A model generated the notes under the pieces. The model saw nothing but the letters and a program-made list of their open reading frames with translations. It was not told the origin of the DNA and ran no database searches. From the NCBI RefSeq assembly GCF_036884655.1, contig NC_088342.1, positions 37,781,001 through 37,845,000 of the forward strand: 64,000 nucleotides of DNA, read 5' to 3'. Shown here one piece after another: positions 24,730-37,827 of the stretch. How positions within the stretch are numbered: position 1 is the stretch's first letter; the number at the start of each line of letters is the position of its first letter. Source of the DNA: Musa acuminata AAA Group (taxonomy: Eukaryota > Streptophyta > Magnoliopsida > Zingiberales > Musaceae). A program made the translations under genes and the position numbers.

Positions 24730-25331
24730 TTACCTAAGATTTTTCATCTTAAATATTGAAGATAGAATTTTCCTTGTTTCTATAATACCTTTTATGTAAT
24801 TACTCACTATTAGCGTATCATTAACATAAAAGCAAACTATCACCGTATAGTCATCATAAGTTTTGAGATAAACACATTTATCTACAACATTGTGAACAAA
24901 TCCATTAGAAAGAATTATTACATCAAATTTCTCATACCACTTTTTTGGAGCATACTTTAAACCATACAATGACTTAACAAGCTTACACACTTTATGTTCA
25001 TTTTCTTGTAGAACAAACCTTTCGAGTTGTTCCATATACACCTCCTCATCAAGGTCTCCATTTAAAAATATCATTTTGACATCCATTAATGAACATAAAG
25101 ATAAAAAATTGATACTAAAGTGAAAATAATTCTAATGGATGTGATCCCAGCTGTAGGAGCATGTGTCAAACTAATATATTTCTTTTTCTATTGAAATCCT
25201 TTAGCAACTAATCTTGCTTTGAACATTTGGAGAGTATCATCTATATGATACTTCCTATGAAATACCTATTTATAACTAATATGTTTAGAGGCAGAAAGTA
25301 AATCGATATGTTTCCAAGTGTGGTTTGACAT
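24730..25331 (-). pseudogene. Copia reverse transcriptase fragment
   Basis: The minus strand reads, in order: HTWKHIDLLSASKHISYK, stop, VFHRKY; MFKARLVAKGF; a frameshifted stretch; MDVKMIFLNGDLDEEVYMEQ; KVCKLVKSLYGLKYAPKKWY; and FYVNDTLIVSN. The catalytic YVDD box has become YVND, an Asp-to-Asn change, so the enzyme is dead. The left end of the solo LTR cuts in between NSI and SNHTW of the RT N-terminus. Confidence 0.85.
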
Positions 25332-25336
25332 AATAG

Positions 25337-27068
25337 TGTTGAGAAACCATAGAAAGCATCACATGCATAGTGAAAAAATAAAACTAAAACTAATTTCCCA
25401 AAAGAATCATATCTGATCTTCGTGAGACGATTGGGAGGAAAAAACTCATAAAAGTGAAAACTACGTAACACGTGTGAGACGTTCTCACCTAGGGGAGATC
25501 GTATATCCCTAATTTGTAAATCTCAATCCATGGATGTAGGAGCTCTTACAAACTCCTCTCTAGTGATGATCTACATGGCGGATGAAGTGGTGATGCACCT
25601 CCTCTCGTGACACGTTCTTTCCTCGTCTTCGTGCACCACCACACAGTAATAAACACAAGAAGGGGTTGGCCCTTTTTGTTGTTCTCATGCCCCAAATAGG
25701 GCTGATGGCAAGGGATGAAAGAGAGGGAGGAGAATAGGAGGTGGGTGGCTAAAGAGTCTAGCTCATGACCCCTTGGTCCCTCTCCTATTTATAGAGAGCC
25801 CTCTCAACTTAACCATAATAGATCTTGTCCTATTGAGTATTGGATCTTCATCCAATTACCCTGGCATATTAGATACTGGATCTCCATCCAATTATCCATA
25901 GCTTAATGAAAATTGGATCTCTATTCAAATATCCACTTTAAGCTCTTATTGGGTTTCACCTAACAAATCCAATAAAACATGGACTTATTGGATATCACAT
26001 ATCCAATCATATATTCGTTGCATCATCCATCATATGTGCGTGACCCTTTAGGCTTAATATCGAACTGGTCGTGAGTTGTATCTATCAGAACTCATTCTGA
26101 TTCAGTGAATTATTATCCCCATAATAATTCACTCAACTCATTGACTACAAACGTATTAGGCCACTATACCATAGTCCTCAAACAATATAAGAGGATTTAA
26201 TCTATTGGACCAATCTGCCATCAATTACTGTGTATCTATAGTCTCTCATATATCTAATATACCAGAGTTTATATATCGGGCATGACGCTGTTAGGTTTAT
26301 ACGAAATCTATCCGAGTCTCACTCTAATCGAATTCTCCCAAAGAACTCCTCTCTCAATTCGAATCTCACGCTTATCAAATTCATCATGATTTGATCGATC
26401 TTGGCCAAGGATTTGCTTGAGTGAGAATACATGAGATATTTCTCTCATGATACCGAAAGTGGATGAGTCTCTATTGACACTCAATTGCCCTCGTAAGGTT
26501 GGCTACTACTCTTGATGACCTACTGTGCTAGATCTGAAACTTCCAGACCTATAAGTCTGGCATTAAAGAGTGGAGTACTCATACAAGGCATCCTTGGTAT
26601 CTCAGGTTTAAGGATTAGACACACAATTGGGACTACAGAATCATTGTATGATAATTATGTATCATTAAGCAACCAACATTCCATAAGCAGATCATTTAGT
26701 GAACTCATTCTCCAATAAGCACTTGCATTATATCCCTAGTGTCCCCACACAAACAACTATGAGATTAGCTACCTTCATCATATGGACATGTATATAGCAC
26801 ACTGGTCTATCCTGTTATCTCAATGTCCCTATCGTGTAACCTATGATCATGAATATTTAGCGATTTATGTTTATAGGAAAATTTATCTCACTATCATGAT
26901 CTCATTATGATTTAATTTTTATTACACAAATCCAAGGACATCACAATATATATTAATCACATAATATAAAGTGAAAAAATATCAAATAATAATAATGAAA
27001 AAGATTGTGTAATATGCTACACGTGCTATCACTTGTGTGATTGGCTTGTAGGGCACTTATAACTAGCA
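25337..27068 (-). mobile_element. Solo LTR inserted in the Copia RT
   Basis: A 1,732-base TG...CA unit flanked by perfect AATAG duplications (25332-25336 and 27069-27073). Its sequence is homologous, in reverse orientation, to the LTR at 62,607-64,000; both hold a leading GTGCCCTACAAGCCAATCA and a middle block with TTTGATACCAGACTTATAGG or its diverged match. No internal domain remains, so it arose by LTR-LTR recombination. Short frames inside it (for example at 26,512-26,718) are not genes. Confidence 0.88.
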
Positions 27069-27073
27069 AATAG

Positions 27074-28149
27074 AATTCATCTCATCATTAATAACATCTT
27101 TTCAAAAAGCAACATCATGAGAGGCCATAACTTCTTTAAACGTTTTATGATCATTTTTCACTTGTAAAATAAGAGGAATTGTTCGTAAGACTCTCTTAGT
27201 AGTTCCTTCTACAAGGTAAAAAGAAATACTTTGAGAATCAATCTTATTTGGCCATAATATTTTTGCTTTCGTGCTTCTCCTTAATTCATGAGATTTCTCA
27301 CCAACCTCTTGTAAACTTGATTGATGTCCAATCAAAGAAGTTTATAAACTTCACATCTCATTATTCTATTATGACTTTAGACTCCAAATTAGGAAGTTTA
27401 TAAGCTTTGGTATTTGAGGCATAGCTTACAATGCACATTTGATTCTTCTAGGTTCCAACTTTATCATTTGAGGATAATTATTCTTATAATATGCAAGACA
27501 CTCCTACACTTTAAAATAATTAATATTAGGTTGTCTTCTCTTTCGTAACCCATACAAAGAGATCTTGCTCTTTTTAGAAGAAATTTGATTTGAAATATGA
27601 CATGCAGATGAAGCTTCTCCTTATAAATTATAAGATAATTTAGTATATAATAACATAGCATTTATTATCTCTAAATAAGTTCTATTTTTTTTTTGCTAAT
27701 TCATTTTGTCACATTAATAAATTATGCCAATTTGTTCACCAAAACAAGTTAAATTCATTAGGAAAGTATTCTCTTTTTCTATCACTTCTTAAAATTTTAA
27801 TTTTCTTTCCTAATTGATTTTGAAATTCTGTTTTGTATGCCTTAAAAGCATTAAAAGCATCTTTTTTTATGTTTCAATAAATAAACACATGTAAACCTAG
27901 ATATATCATTAATAAAAGTGAGGAAACATCTATTGCCTCCTCTTGTTAACATGTCATTTAATTTACATATATTAGAATGTATTAAATATAATAAATTAGT
28001 ATACCTTTCAACACGTTTGAAGGATTTCTTAGTCATCTTTGATTTAACATAAATTTTATATTTATTAATATCATCAATGATAATTTATAAAGTCACACTT
28101 AACCATTTTTTAACGGTGTTAGTTCTAGTATGTACTAGTCTATCATGCC
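27074..28149 (-). pseudogene. Copia integrase and RT N-terminus (degraded)
   Basis: The minus strand from 28,130 gives LWHDRLVH (GAG-pre-integrase box). Then at 28,036-27,851 comes integrase: TNLLYLIHSNICKLN, MLTRGGNRCFLTFIND and SRFTCVYLLKH. The first catalytic Asp (family pattern HSDIC) reads HSNIC. At about 27,170-27,075 follow FKEVMASHDVAF and DVINDEMNSI of the RT N-terminus. Frameshifts and stops throughout. Confidence 0.8.
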
Positions 28150-28154
28150 ATAAT

Positions 28155-30987
28155 TATTGAATCTCAGATTTTGATGATAAAACTAATTTATAATGTTATG
28201 ATCTAATCTGCATTTTGAGTGACGCAAGACTAGCTTCGATCAGGAGATGCAAATTGATTGAAGTAGGAGGAATCGAATGTTGGGCCGGAGTGGAACATGT
28301 TAGAAGATTGAATGTCGAGCCAGATGATCGATCGACGTGTCGGCAGAAGGCTTCGTGGTATGAGTTCGAGCATCAGGCTTAGAAGAGTGAACATTGCGCA
28401 AAGAAGATTGGAGTTACGGAGGTCAACATGCCGATTGGGCAAAAGGCCGCAAAAGAGGACAATGCGTTGAAGGATTGGACGAAGCACCAATGAACCAATG
28501 ATATGCTAGACAACATAGGATTCGCTTGTAATCGATTATGTCTAGATCGACTTGGTTTAGAGTCTAATTGAGTTGGTTTAGAATATAATTAGGCCAACTC
28601 AATTAGGGGGCTAATTGGGCCTGAATCAGGACTGAATTGAGCTTATTGTTTGGCCCATTAAGTGTACTATAGTAGGGTCTGACGGTGGTACCAACCCAAA
28701 CTTGGCGGTGGTACTGCCCAAACTTAGCGGTGGTACCGTCCAGACACAATCATCAAGACTGTGTCATGCAAAGGTACCGTTAGACTAAGCGGTGGTACCG
28801 CCCAGACATAGTCTCCCAAACTGTGTCAAGCGGTAGTACCGCCAAACTGAGTAGTGGTACCATCCAGTACAGGCGATGGTACCTCCAGGACTAGGGAAAC
28901 CCGGGATGAGACCTTTTTTAGCTCTAATTTTGAAGCCATTTGTGGTCTATAAATACTCAGCTATTCCTACATGGAGTAGTAAGAATTTAGCATGAAATTA
29001 AGTTGAAAAAAGGGAAAAAATGCTTAAGAAAAAAATTGAGAAACTCTTAGGATTTAGGATCACTTCTTCCTAGTATTTAGAAGTTTGTCTAAAGGGAGAA
29101 GTGAGGTCTAAAAAAGAGAGGCTTGTAAAAGTTGTCTCCTAAACTCGTGAAAAGGAGAAAGTGTTAAATCTCGGATTTTGATGATGAAGTCAATTATCAT
29201 TTATTTATCTAATTTATATATCGAGAAAAGTGTGTAGGATTAACTACGATGGCAGTAAGACATGCAATAGGTGTTATGCTAGAGTCAAGATCAAGATCAC
29301 ATTGGGAGTTCGAGAGTTCGTTGGAAGTCCGGACGTTTGTTAGAAGTTTTGCGAAAACCAGCCGAGAAGTCTAGGAGCTTGCCATAGAAACTCATCGAAA
29401 CTTGCCAAGAAGATTGTCGCAAAGTCCAGGAGCTTGTCGGGAGTCTGCCGGAGTATTACCGAGAGTTCATCGGATATTCGCCGGAAGTACGCCGGAAGCT
29501 TGCCGAAAGAAACGATTGACACACCGGAACACGAATTATAGTAATCATGTCTTAATTGTCATAGTTAGAGTGTAGATTAAGTTAGGATTGGGAGGTAATC
29601 CCACTAACTTAATTAGGGGCCAATTGGGCCCTTAACAGACCTAAATTGGGCCGAATGGAACAGCCCATTCGGCCCTGAATTCCTGATCGACGGTGGCACC
29701 GCCTGGGAGACTCGGTCTCCCAAGAATTCTGGGTGGTGGTACCGCCTCTGTCAGGCGATAGTACCGCTGCCAGTTATTACTGCCAGTGGTGGTACCACCC
29801 CTGTTAGGCAGTGGTATCGCTTGAGCTCGGTCTTCGAGCGCTGTCAGGCGGTAGTACCGCCCAGACTAAGCGGTAGTACCGCCCAGTGCCCGATGACAGG
29901 CGGTAGTACCACCTAGTAATGGCGGTGGTACCGTTAGGATCCCAGAAATCCAGGAATGAATACTTTTAATCTCCATTTTTGAACTTATTGGGGCCTATAA
30001 AAATCTCACCCTTTCCTGCATGAAAGAAAAATGAAAACTTGACATTATCTTGAGTCTTTGAGGTCTTAAAGTGTTATAAAAGCTAGAGTTCTCCTCCTCC
30101 TTTCTAAGTGTTGAGATTATTCAAGAGAGGAGTGAAACTTGTAAGGGTTTTCTCCTAAGCCCGACAAAAGGAGAAAAGCTGTAAAAGGGTGGTTGGCTTT
30201 CGCCTATTGAAGGAAGGCCTCTAGTGGACGCCAGTAACCTCGTCGGAGGAGGAAGTCAATAGTGGATGTAGGTCACGTTGACCGAACCACTCTAAAAACT
30301 AGGTTTGCATTTACCTTGAGCAACTTTCCTTTATAGCAAACTGCCTCTCCTCCTTACTGTGCCTTAACTACGTCTACTTACACTTTGACGTAAACATTTT
30401 CTGAGATCGGCTTTAATCGTACGAAGACCTTACAAAACCAATGCTTTTCATTTGTGCACTTTACTTTGCTGCAAATCATCTTAGTCTTTTCTTACTCTTT
30501 CATGAAAGGTTTCAAGTTCAAAGTTTTTCCGAAAAGGATTGAGTTGAAACCATTCTTGTTGAATCGACTTTAATCGAAATAAGTTGATTGAAATCATAAA
30601 AGTTTTTCGCTACACTAATTCACCCCCCCTTTTTAGTGCACTCTTGATCCTAACAGAAAGAATGTAAAAGAGTAGTTGATCTTCGCCCATTGAAGGAAGA
30701 TCGTTAGTGGATGCTGGTGGCATCGATGGAAGAGGAATCGTGAGTGGATGTAGGTCACGACGACCAAACTACTATAAAACTCGGTTTGCATTTACTTCTT
30801 ATAATTTACCTTTACTATAAACTACCTTACTTGCTTTACTTTCTAATTACACTCTTACGAATGCTTTCAAGTTAAAGACATTTCCGATATTGGTTTTATC
30901 GAAATGAAGATATTGTCAAATGACATTTTTACCGCTACACTAATTCACTCCCCCCCCCTCCCTCTTAGTGCCGACTCATTCCTAATA
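28155..30987 (+). repeat. 5' LTR of element A (split by solo LTR)
   Basis: Parts 28155-29161 and 30661-30987. It contains palindromic GGTGGTACCGCC-type motifs at about 28,680-28,880, a TATA box TATAAATAC at about 28,948, and the family's poly-C stretch before the end CTTAGTGCCGACTCATTCC. It continues smoothly across the solo LTR when compared with the 3' LTR. Confidence 0.85.
29162..30655 (+). mobile_element. Solo LTR of the same family inside A's 5' LTR
   Basis: A 1,494-base unit from TGTTAAATC to CCTAACA with perfect GAAAG duplications (29157-29161 and 30656-30660). It carries its own GGTGGTACC motif cluster (29,690-29,940), a TATA-like TATAAAAATC near 29,995, and the poly-C and GTGCACTCTTGATCC end. 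No internal region: a solo LTR left by recombination. Confidence 0.9.
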
Positions 30988-31036
30988 GTTACTATCAAAG
31001 CCACATTTTTCTTGCTTGGTTTAACACCTAAGAGAA

Positions 31037-31991
31037 ATGGCTCTTTTCAGCTTTCAAGAGGGCTTTTCTATCATTCGTCCTCCCATGTTCAATGAGATGG
31101 ACTACACATATTTGAAAACTCGAATGAGAGTTTTGTTTCTTTCGTTGAATCTTGATTCATGTAATATAGTCAAATTTGGTTTTGAGAAGTCTTCCAAACC
31201 AATGAATGAATGAAATGATTTGGAAAAGAAGACTTTCTCTTTAAATGTAAAGGCTATGAATGTCTTATTTTGTGCCTTAGACAAAAATGAATTTTATCGT
31301 GTTTCTATTTGCGAAACTGCTTTCGATATTTGACACACTTTTGAAACTACATACGAAGGCACTAGTAGAGTAAAAAATTATAAGATTAATCTTTTGATAC
31401 ATGATTTTGAATTGTTTCGTATGAAGCCAAGTGAAACTATTATTGACATGTACACCCGTTTTACGGATGTCGTCAATAGTTTAAAAGCTCTTGACAAATA
31501 TTTTTTGAATTTTGAACTTGTTAACAAGATATTAAGATCCCTTCCAAAAAGTTGAGATCCTAAAATCACGACAATACAAGAATCAAATGACTTGAACCAT
31601 TTTCCCATTGAAGAACTGATTGGGTCGTTGATGACATACAAAATGAGTTGTATGGCTCATGAAGAGCTTGAGAATAACTTTCCAAAGAATATGAATGATT
31701 TGACATTTAGAATAAATAAAGATCGCTCGAGCGAAGGCTTAAGTGATAATGACTTTGAACTCTTGACTATAAAGCTTAAAAAATTCTTAAAACAAGAATC
31801 TAAGAACAAAAGTGAATCTAAAAAGAAGAAGGTACAAAAGAAGAAGAAAACACTCAAGGTTGGCTTGGGACGAATCAAGTTTATCCGAAGATGAAGAACA
31901 AACTAACAAAGGCGAGGTGGCAAAATACGCCTTAACGACTTTTGACGACAAGGTAACCAAAACCCTTTTGCTTTATTTTGAAATTACTTGA
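31037..31991 (+). pseudogene. gag of element A (UBN2/Copia-type), broken
   Basis: Structural protein of the retrotransposon particle. It starts MALFSFQEGFSIIRPPMFN and keeps KKTFSLNVKAMNVLFCALDK, HDFELFRMKPSETIIDMYTR and NDLNHFPIEELIGSLMTY. At least three in-frame stops occur (family Trp codons turned into stops, for example in 'FDIxHTF' and 'KSxDPK'). A frameshift near 31,870 puts the Ser/Glu-rich tail (DESSLSEDEE) out of frame. About 318 codons originally, as in copy B. No zinc knuckle seen. Confidence 0.82.
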
Positions 31992-34141
31992 TGCATTTCA
32001 TATGTTGTTTTTAAATTAGTATATAAAATATAAAAAAAAGGGGATTATGCTTTTCTTTTTCTAGCTAATTTTGAAAATGATAATGACCATTGCATATTTT
32101 ATGAAAATATAACAAAATGTTAGATATAAATCTAATGCTTGTACACCAAATAAAATTAATCTTATGCATGTTCTTAAGAAGTAATAATGTGTATTTTGAT
32201 GATTTCCATATAGATTTTCGATTTTGATTAAAGATGCCTTATAAAACCATGCTTGATGATCTAATAATGTATAATGATCATGCTTAATGAGTTTATATTT
32301 TGAAATTATGCATGATGATTCTTGTGATTTATGGATTATCGATCTTTGCCGTAATGAAAGTTCTTTTTCGGTTTTAAACGTTGATACATGTTTTTATTTG
32401 GCATAAAAAATTGGGCATGCTTATATGAAATCAATCACAAAATATTGGAACTAAAAGAACTTGAGCTATCTTTAATCTTATAGGAATCTATCTACATTGC
32501 TTTCATTGAATTTTTTGAAAAATAATTTTGATGATGATTTTAGATTCCTTTTCGTATGATTTGTTTTAATAATGAGATGATATATCCAATCAAATCATTT
32601 ATCGATGTTTGTGACTTGAGATATATTTTATATGAAATATTTTTTCTTGATTCATGTATGATTTACTTGTCTAAGAGAAGATTTATCCAAATGAATCTTA
32701 ATTCTTCACATTAATAATTTGAGATTTATTTGAATCAAGATATCTTATTTGATCTCCTATGATTCTATTCGTTATTTACTAAAAATGAGATTTATCAAGA
32801 CGAATCATTGATCTTTCATATTAATATCCTTTATGTCATGATTTTTATATGACTCCTTTGTAATTATGATTTGTATATCTCATAATATAATTGAATCATT
32901 GATGAAAAAAGGAGAGATTAATGAATCTATCTGTCTTTTTTTATGAATATCTTAAAAATGATTTTGATTTGACGATTTAAATTTGAATGAGCTTTATCTT
33001 GATTTTTTGAGATTTATAACTTGAGATTTCTTATGCATGAATTAAGATATTATATCATTTGATCTCCTATGTTTCTTTTCACTATTTATAAAAGAAGAGA
33101 TTTGTTGAAATAAATCATATCTTATGGCATTCATGATTTGATATTAATATATTTCACGTTATGATGTATTATTGATATTTCTTTATATCCATAAATTGTA
33201 TATCTCATCACCAAATTATTTTTTTTGTGATGACTTGAACATTTACACTATTATGGTCTTCCCTTCTTCTTTCTTGTTTACAATGATAAAAGAGGGAAAG
33301 AAAATAGCTAGCATCTCAAGAGAACCAAATTTGCTAGCTTGAATGATAAACTTAGACATGTTAGATCTTCCAAATGCATAAATTCTTCTTATACATTTTT
33401 CAGATCATGATATTGATTTCTCGATTTTTAGACTTGAATCTTCTTTTTGAATCAAGATCGTTTCCATATCATTCTTTCTATATACAAAAGAAGAGATATA
33501 TCAAAAATCATGACTTGATCTTTCATTTTTCATGATTGGAATATTGATATAAATTTATTATTTATCTTTGTCAAGCTTTGAAAATTATTATAAAGGGAAA
33601 AAGAATTACAAAATTATATTCTTCCATTCTTTTTGATAATAACAAAGGAGGAGATAAAATTTGCTAGCTTGCATGATGATATATGTAAGAAGAAGCTAAA
33701 ACGTGCTATCTTGCATATCTCAAGAGAGGCAATACTCATGATGCATGACTATCTCAAAAAGTTGCTAGTTTGCATATCATAAAGAGAAGCAAAAAGCTTG
33801 CTTATCTCAAAAGATGTAAAAATTTTGTAAAAAAACTTACTAGCTTACATGATAATAAATGCAATGATTTGAAATTATATGTCAAAAACTTGCTAGATGC
33901 ACTTCTCCTTTTTGTTGATAATAAAAGGAGAGAAGATGTGATGATGAGTTGAATCATATATGGTAGGATGTAATATACTTTGATATTTTGATTTTATTAT
34001 GATGTTATATATGATGCATTGCATATGATGTGACTCATGATTGCTTTGATTTGAATTCAATTTGAATTCAAGGTTCTATCAATATTGCATATTGATAGGG
34101 GGAGTTAAGGTTAACTCCGTCATCAATTGGTTGTCATTATT
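31992..34141 (+). other. Non-coding spacer of element A
   Basis: AT-rich and without pol domains. From about 33,300 to 33,890 it is studded with CTTGCTAGCTTGCA-like motifs next to 'AAGAGAAGCAA'. Near its end it holds the hairpins at 33,901-33,935, 34,076-34,098 and 34,101-34,118 that copies B and C share. An internal purine tract (CAAAGGAGGAGAT) lies near 33,645. Confidence 0.6.
33901..34118 (+). other. Hairpin cluster before the polypurine tract, copy A
   Basis: Stem 1: ACTTCTCCTTTTTG with AAAAGGAGAGAAG (33901-33935, small bulges). Stem 2: CTATCAATAT with ATATTGATAG (34076-34098, perfect 10 bp, 3-base loop). Stem 3: GGAGTTAA with TTAACTCC (34101-34118). Equivalent stems occur at 39,113-39,293 and 44,350-44,511. 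Confidence 0.65.
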
Positions 34142-34155
34142 AAAAAGGGAGAGAT

Positions 34156-35333
34156 CGGTGAATCTCATATTTTGATGATGAAACCAATTGATAATGTTAT
34201 GATCTAATCTGCGTTTTGAGTGACGTAGGACTAGCTTTGATTAGGAGAGGCAAATTGATCGAAATAGAAGGAATCGAATGTTGGGCCGGAGTGGAACATG
34301 TTAGAAGATTGGACGTCGAGCCAGAGGATTGGTCAACGTGTCGGTAGAAGGCTTCATCCCATGAGTTCGGGCATCGGGCCTAGAAGAGCGGACATTGCAC
34401 CAAGAAGATCGGAGTTGCGGAGGTCAACATGTCGATTGGGCAAAAGACTGCAAAAGAGGACGATGCGCCGAAGGATTGGATGAAGCATCGATGAACCAAT
34501 GATATACCCGACAACATAGGATTCACTTGTAATATGGTCTGGTATATCATTGGTTACAACCCAATCGACATGTATATCATTGTTTGGCCCAATCCTATGT
34601 TAGGCTGAATTGGGCTTATTGTTTCATATGACACAATCAGGACTGAATTGGGCTTATTGTTTGACCCATTCAGTGTACTGTAATAAGGTCTGACGATGGT
34701 ACCACCCAAACACAATCTTCAAGATTGTGTCAAGCGGTGATACCACCAAACTGGGCAGTGGTATCGCCCAGACATAGTCTCCTAGACTATTCCTACATGG
34801 AGTCATTTGGGGTCTATAAATACCTTTTTTGGCTATCTCCCAGTCTCCTAGACATAATCTCCCAAACTATCACAGTCTCCGGCTCTAATTTTGAAGCCAT
34901 TTTGGGTCTATAAATACCCCAATTATTCTTGCATGGAGTAGCAAGAATTGAGCATAAAATTAAGTTGAAAAAAGGAGAAAAATACTTGAGAAAAAAATTG
35001 AGAAACTCTCTTAGGATTTAGGATCACTTCTTCCTAGTATTTAGAAGTTTGTCTAAAGGGAGAAGTGAGGTCTAAGAAAGAGAGGCTTGTAAGGGTTGTC
35101 TCCTAAACACGTGAAAGGGAGAAAGAGTATAAAAGGGTAGTTGATCTTCGCCCATTGAAGAAAGATCGTTAGTGGATGCCTGTGGCCTTGATAGAAGAGA
35201 AATCAGGAGTGGACATAGGTCACGATGACCGAACCGCTATAAAACTCGGTTTGCATTTACTTCTTGCAATTTACCTTTACTGCAAACTGCCTTACTTGCT
35301 TTACTTTCTCATTACACTCTTACAAACACTTTC
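34156..35333 (+). repeat. 3' LTR of element A, first part
   Basis: Continues at 46768-46878 after element B. It contains two copies of the promoter region, TATAAATACC at about 34,815 and again at about 34,909, where other copies have one. The palindromic motif cluster is short (34,690-34,760). Confidence 0.82.
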
Positions 35334-36824
35334 TATTGAATCTCAAAATTTGATGATGAAAATGTGTCAGAAGATTGGACGTGGGGCAGGAGGATCGGCG
35401 ATATATCGACAGAAGGCTTCGGGCCATGGATTCGGACATCGGGCCAAGAAGAGCGAATATTACACTAAGGATATTGGAGTTACAGAGATCAATTGGCCGA
35501 TTGGGCAATAGGTCGCAAGATCGGACGATGCGCCAAAGAATCGGACGAAGCGTCGATGGACCAATGACATACCGGACAACATGATTCATGCTTAGTAATA
35601 CTTGTCTAGATCGAAGTGTGTTTTTGTGTGTGCAGTATTAACTATGATAGCAAGGCATAAAGCAAAATGAAGTCCCGGAGTCAAGAACGCGATTTCGTTG
35701 GGAGTTCGAGAGTTCGTCGGAAGTCCGGATATTTGTCGGAAGTTCTGCCGGAACCAACCGAAAAGTCCAGGAGCTTGCCAAAGAAGATCATCGAAACTCG
35801 CCAAGAAGATCGTCATGAAGTCCAGGAGCTTGCCGGAAGACTGCCAGAACATTGTTGAGAGATCATCGAAAGTTTGCCGGAAGATCGCCGGAAGCTTACT
35901 AGAAGAAACAGACTTATCTTGCTTAGATTATGTCTTAGGAATCGTAGTTAGCACATAATTAGAGTTAGGGTTGGGAGATAATCCTATCAACTCTGTTAGG
36001 GGCCAATTGGGCCCAAACTTGGGCTGGTTTGGGTCGGATTCAAGGCCCAACCAAGGTGCTAAAACCCTGGCCGGTGGTGGCACCACCAGGGTCGACGGTG
36101 TCACCGCCTGGAGAACAGCACCCTAGGAAATATGGGCGGTGGTACCACTGGCAATAATGCTGTTAGCGGTAGTACCACCCCTGTCAAGCGCTGGTACCAC
36201 CCAATAGTAGATCCTATGCCGGTAGTACCGCCCAAGAACGACGGTGGTACCGCTAGTACCTAGGAAACCTAGGATGAGACCTTTTTAGTTTCAAGTTTAG
36301 ATCAACTTAAAGCCTATAAATACCCCTCTCATCCCTGGTCAACTTACACAAGCACAGAGAATTTAAAAAGGGAAAAACGTTGTCATAATCTCTTGTGAGA
36401 ATCCTCCTCTTCTAGTTTAAGTGTTAGAATATTTTGAGAGAGGAGTGAGTGCTTGTAAAGGTTGTCTCCTAAACCTATGAAAATGAGAAGAGGGATGTAA
36501 GAAGGAGGTTGATCTTCACCTATTAAAGAAAGATCGATAGTGGATACCGGTGGCCTCGACGGAAGAGGAATCGGCGGAGTGGATGTAGGTCATGACGACC
36601 GAACCACTATAAAAATCCAGTTTGCCTTTTCTTTTGTACAATTTATCTTACTGCAAACCTCCTTACCTTCTTACTGTGCTTTTACTATGCCTACACTCGC
36701 ATACGCTTTCAAGTTTCCGAAATCGGTTTTATCGTACGAAACGAAAGAAATTTTTAGAATCGTGATTTTTACCGCTGCATTACTTGACCCCCCCCCCCTC
36801 TTAGTGCCGCTCTTAATCCTAATA
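35334..36824 (+). repeat. 5' LTR of element B
   Basis: 1,491 bases from TATTGAATC to CTTAATCCTAATA. Palindromic motif cluster at about 36,070-36,260, TATA box TATAAATACC at 36,315, and a long C-run before the end. Confidence 0.88.
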
Positions 36825-36873
36825 GTTATATCAGAGCCTCGTATTTCTTATTTGGTTTAACACCCTAGAGAAA

Positions 36874-37827
36874 ATGACTCTTTTCGGTTTTCAAGAGGGC
36901 CACTCTCTCATTCGTCCTCCTTTTTTCAATGGGATGGACTACACATATTGGAAAACTCGAATGAAAGTTTTCTTGCCTTCTTTGGATTTGAACTTATGGA
37001 ACATTGTTGAAAATAGTTTTTGAATGTCTTCTCTTCCAATGAACCATTGGAATGATTTGGAGAAGAAGACATTTTCCTTAAATGCTAAAGCTATGAACGC
37101 TCTATTTTGCGCTTTGTATATAATTGAGTTTAATCAGGTTTTTACTTGCGAAACAACTTTCGAAATGTGGCACACTCTCAAAATCACATACGAAGGCACT
37201 AATAGAGTAAAAGATTCTAAAATAAATCTTTTAATGCACGATTTTGAACTTTTTCAAATAAAGTCGACCGAAACCGTTGTTGACATGTACACCCGTTTTA
37301 TGGATGTCGTCAATGGTTTAAAAGCTCTTAGCAAATGCTTTTCTAATTTTGAACTCGTTAACAAGATTTTACGATCGCTTTCTAAAAATTAGGATTTGAA
37401 AATAACTGCTATTCAAGAATACAAAAATTTGAATACTTTTTTGATCGAAGAACTTATCGGGTTTCTAATGACCTATGAAATGATGTGCAATACACGTGAA
37501 GAACTTGAGAACCACCTTCCAAAGAACAAGAAGGATTTTGGACTAAGAACAATCGAAGACCACTCGAGCATAAGCTCAAGTGATGGTGAACTTGAACTCC
37601 TCACTATGAAATTTAAAAAGTTTATAAAACAAAAATTAACGAACAAAAAAAATGCAACTACTTGCTATGAACGTAGGAAGAAGAAGGTGACTTTGGATGA
37701 ATCGAGCTCCTCCGAAGATAAGGAGAAAATCAACAAAGATGAAGTGGCAAACTACGCCTTAATGACTTTCTACAATAAGGTAAATGACTCAAACGAAACT
37801 CCCTTAGTTTACTTTGAAATTACTTGA
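36874..37827 (+). pseudogene. gag of element B (UBN2/Copia-type), two nonsense codons
   Basis: Best preserved gag of the nest: one frame of 318 codons from MTLFGFQEGHSLIRPP to YFEIT with only two internal stops, TGA at 37,021 and TAG at 37,390. The second replaces the Trp seen in copy C (LSKNWESK). It contains KKTFSLNAKAMNALFCAL, FEMWHTLKITYEGTNRVKDS, LMHDFELF and VDMYTRFMDVVNGL, then an acidic/basic tail with DESSSSEDKEK. The family role is the capsid-like protein; no protease or nucleic-acid-binding knuckle follows. Confidence 0.87.

Noticed and set aside
25256..25300. TTATAACTA repeats as the target duplication of the solo LTR
   Set aside because: The left copy is Copia coding sequence (SYK of the RT) and the right one is the LTR's own end; the true duplication is AATAG at 25,332 and 27,069.
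36874..37827. Two separate genes (122 and 143 codons) on the plus strand
   Set aside because: They are one gag frame of element B interrupted by a Trp-to-stop change at 37,390.
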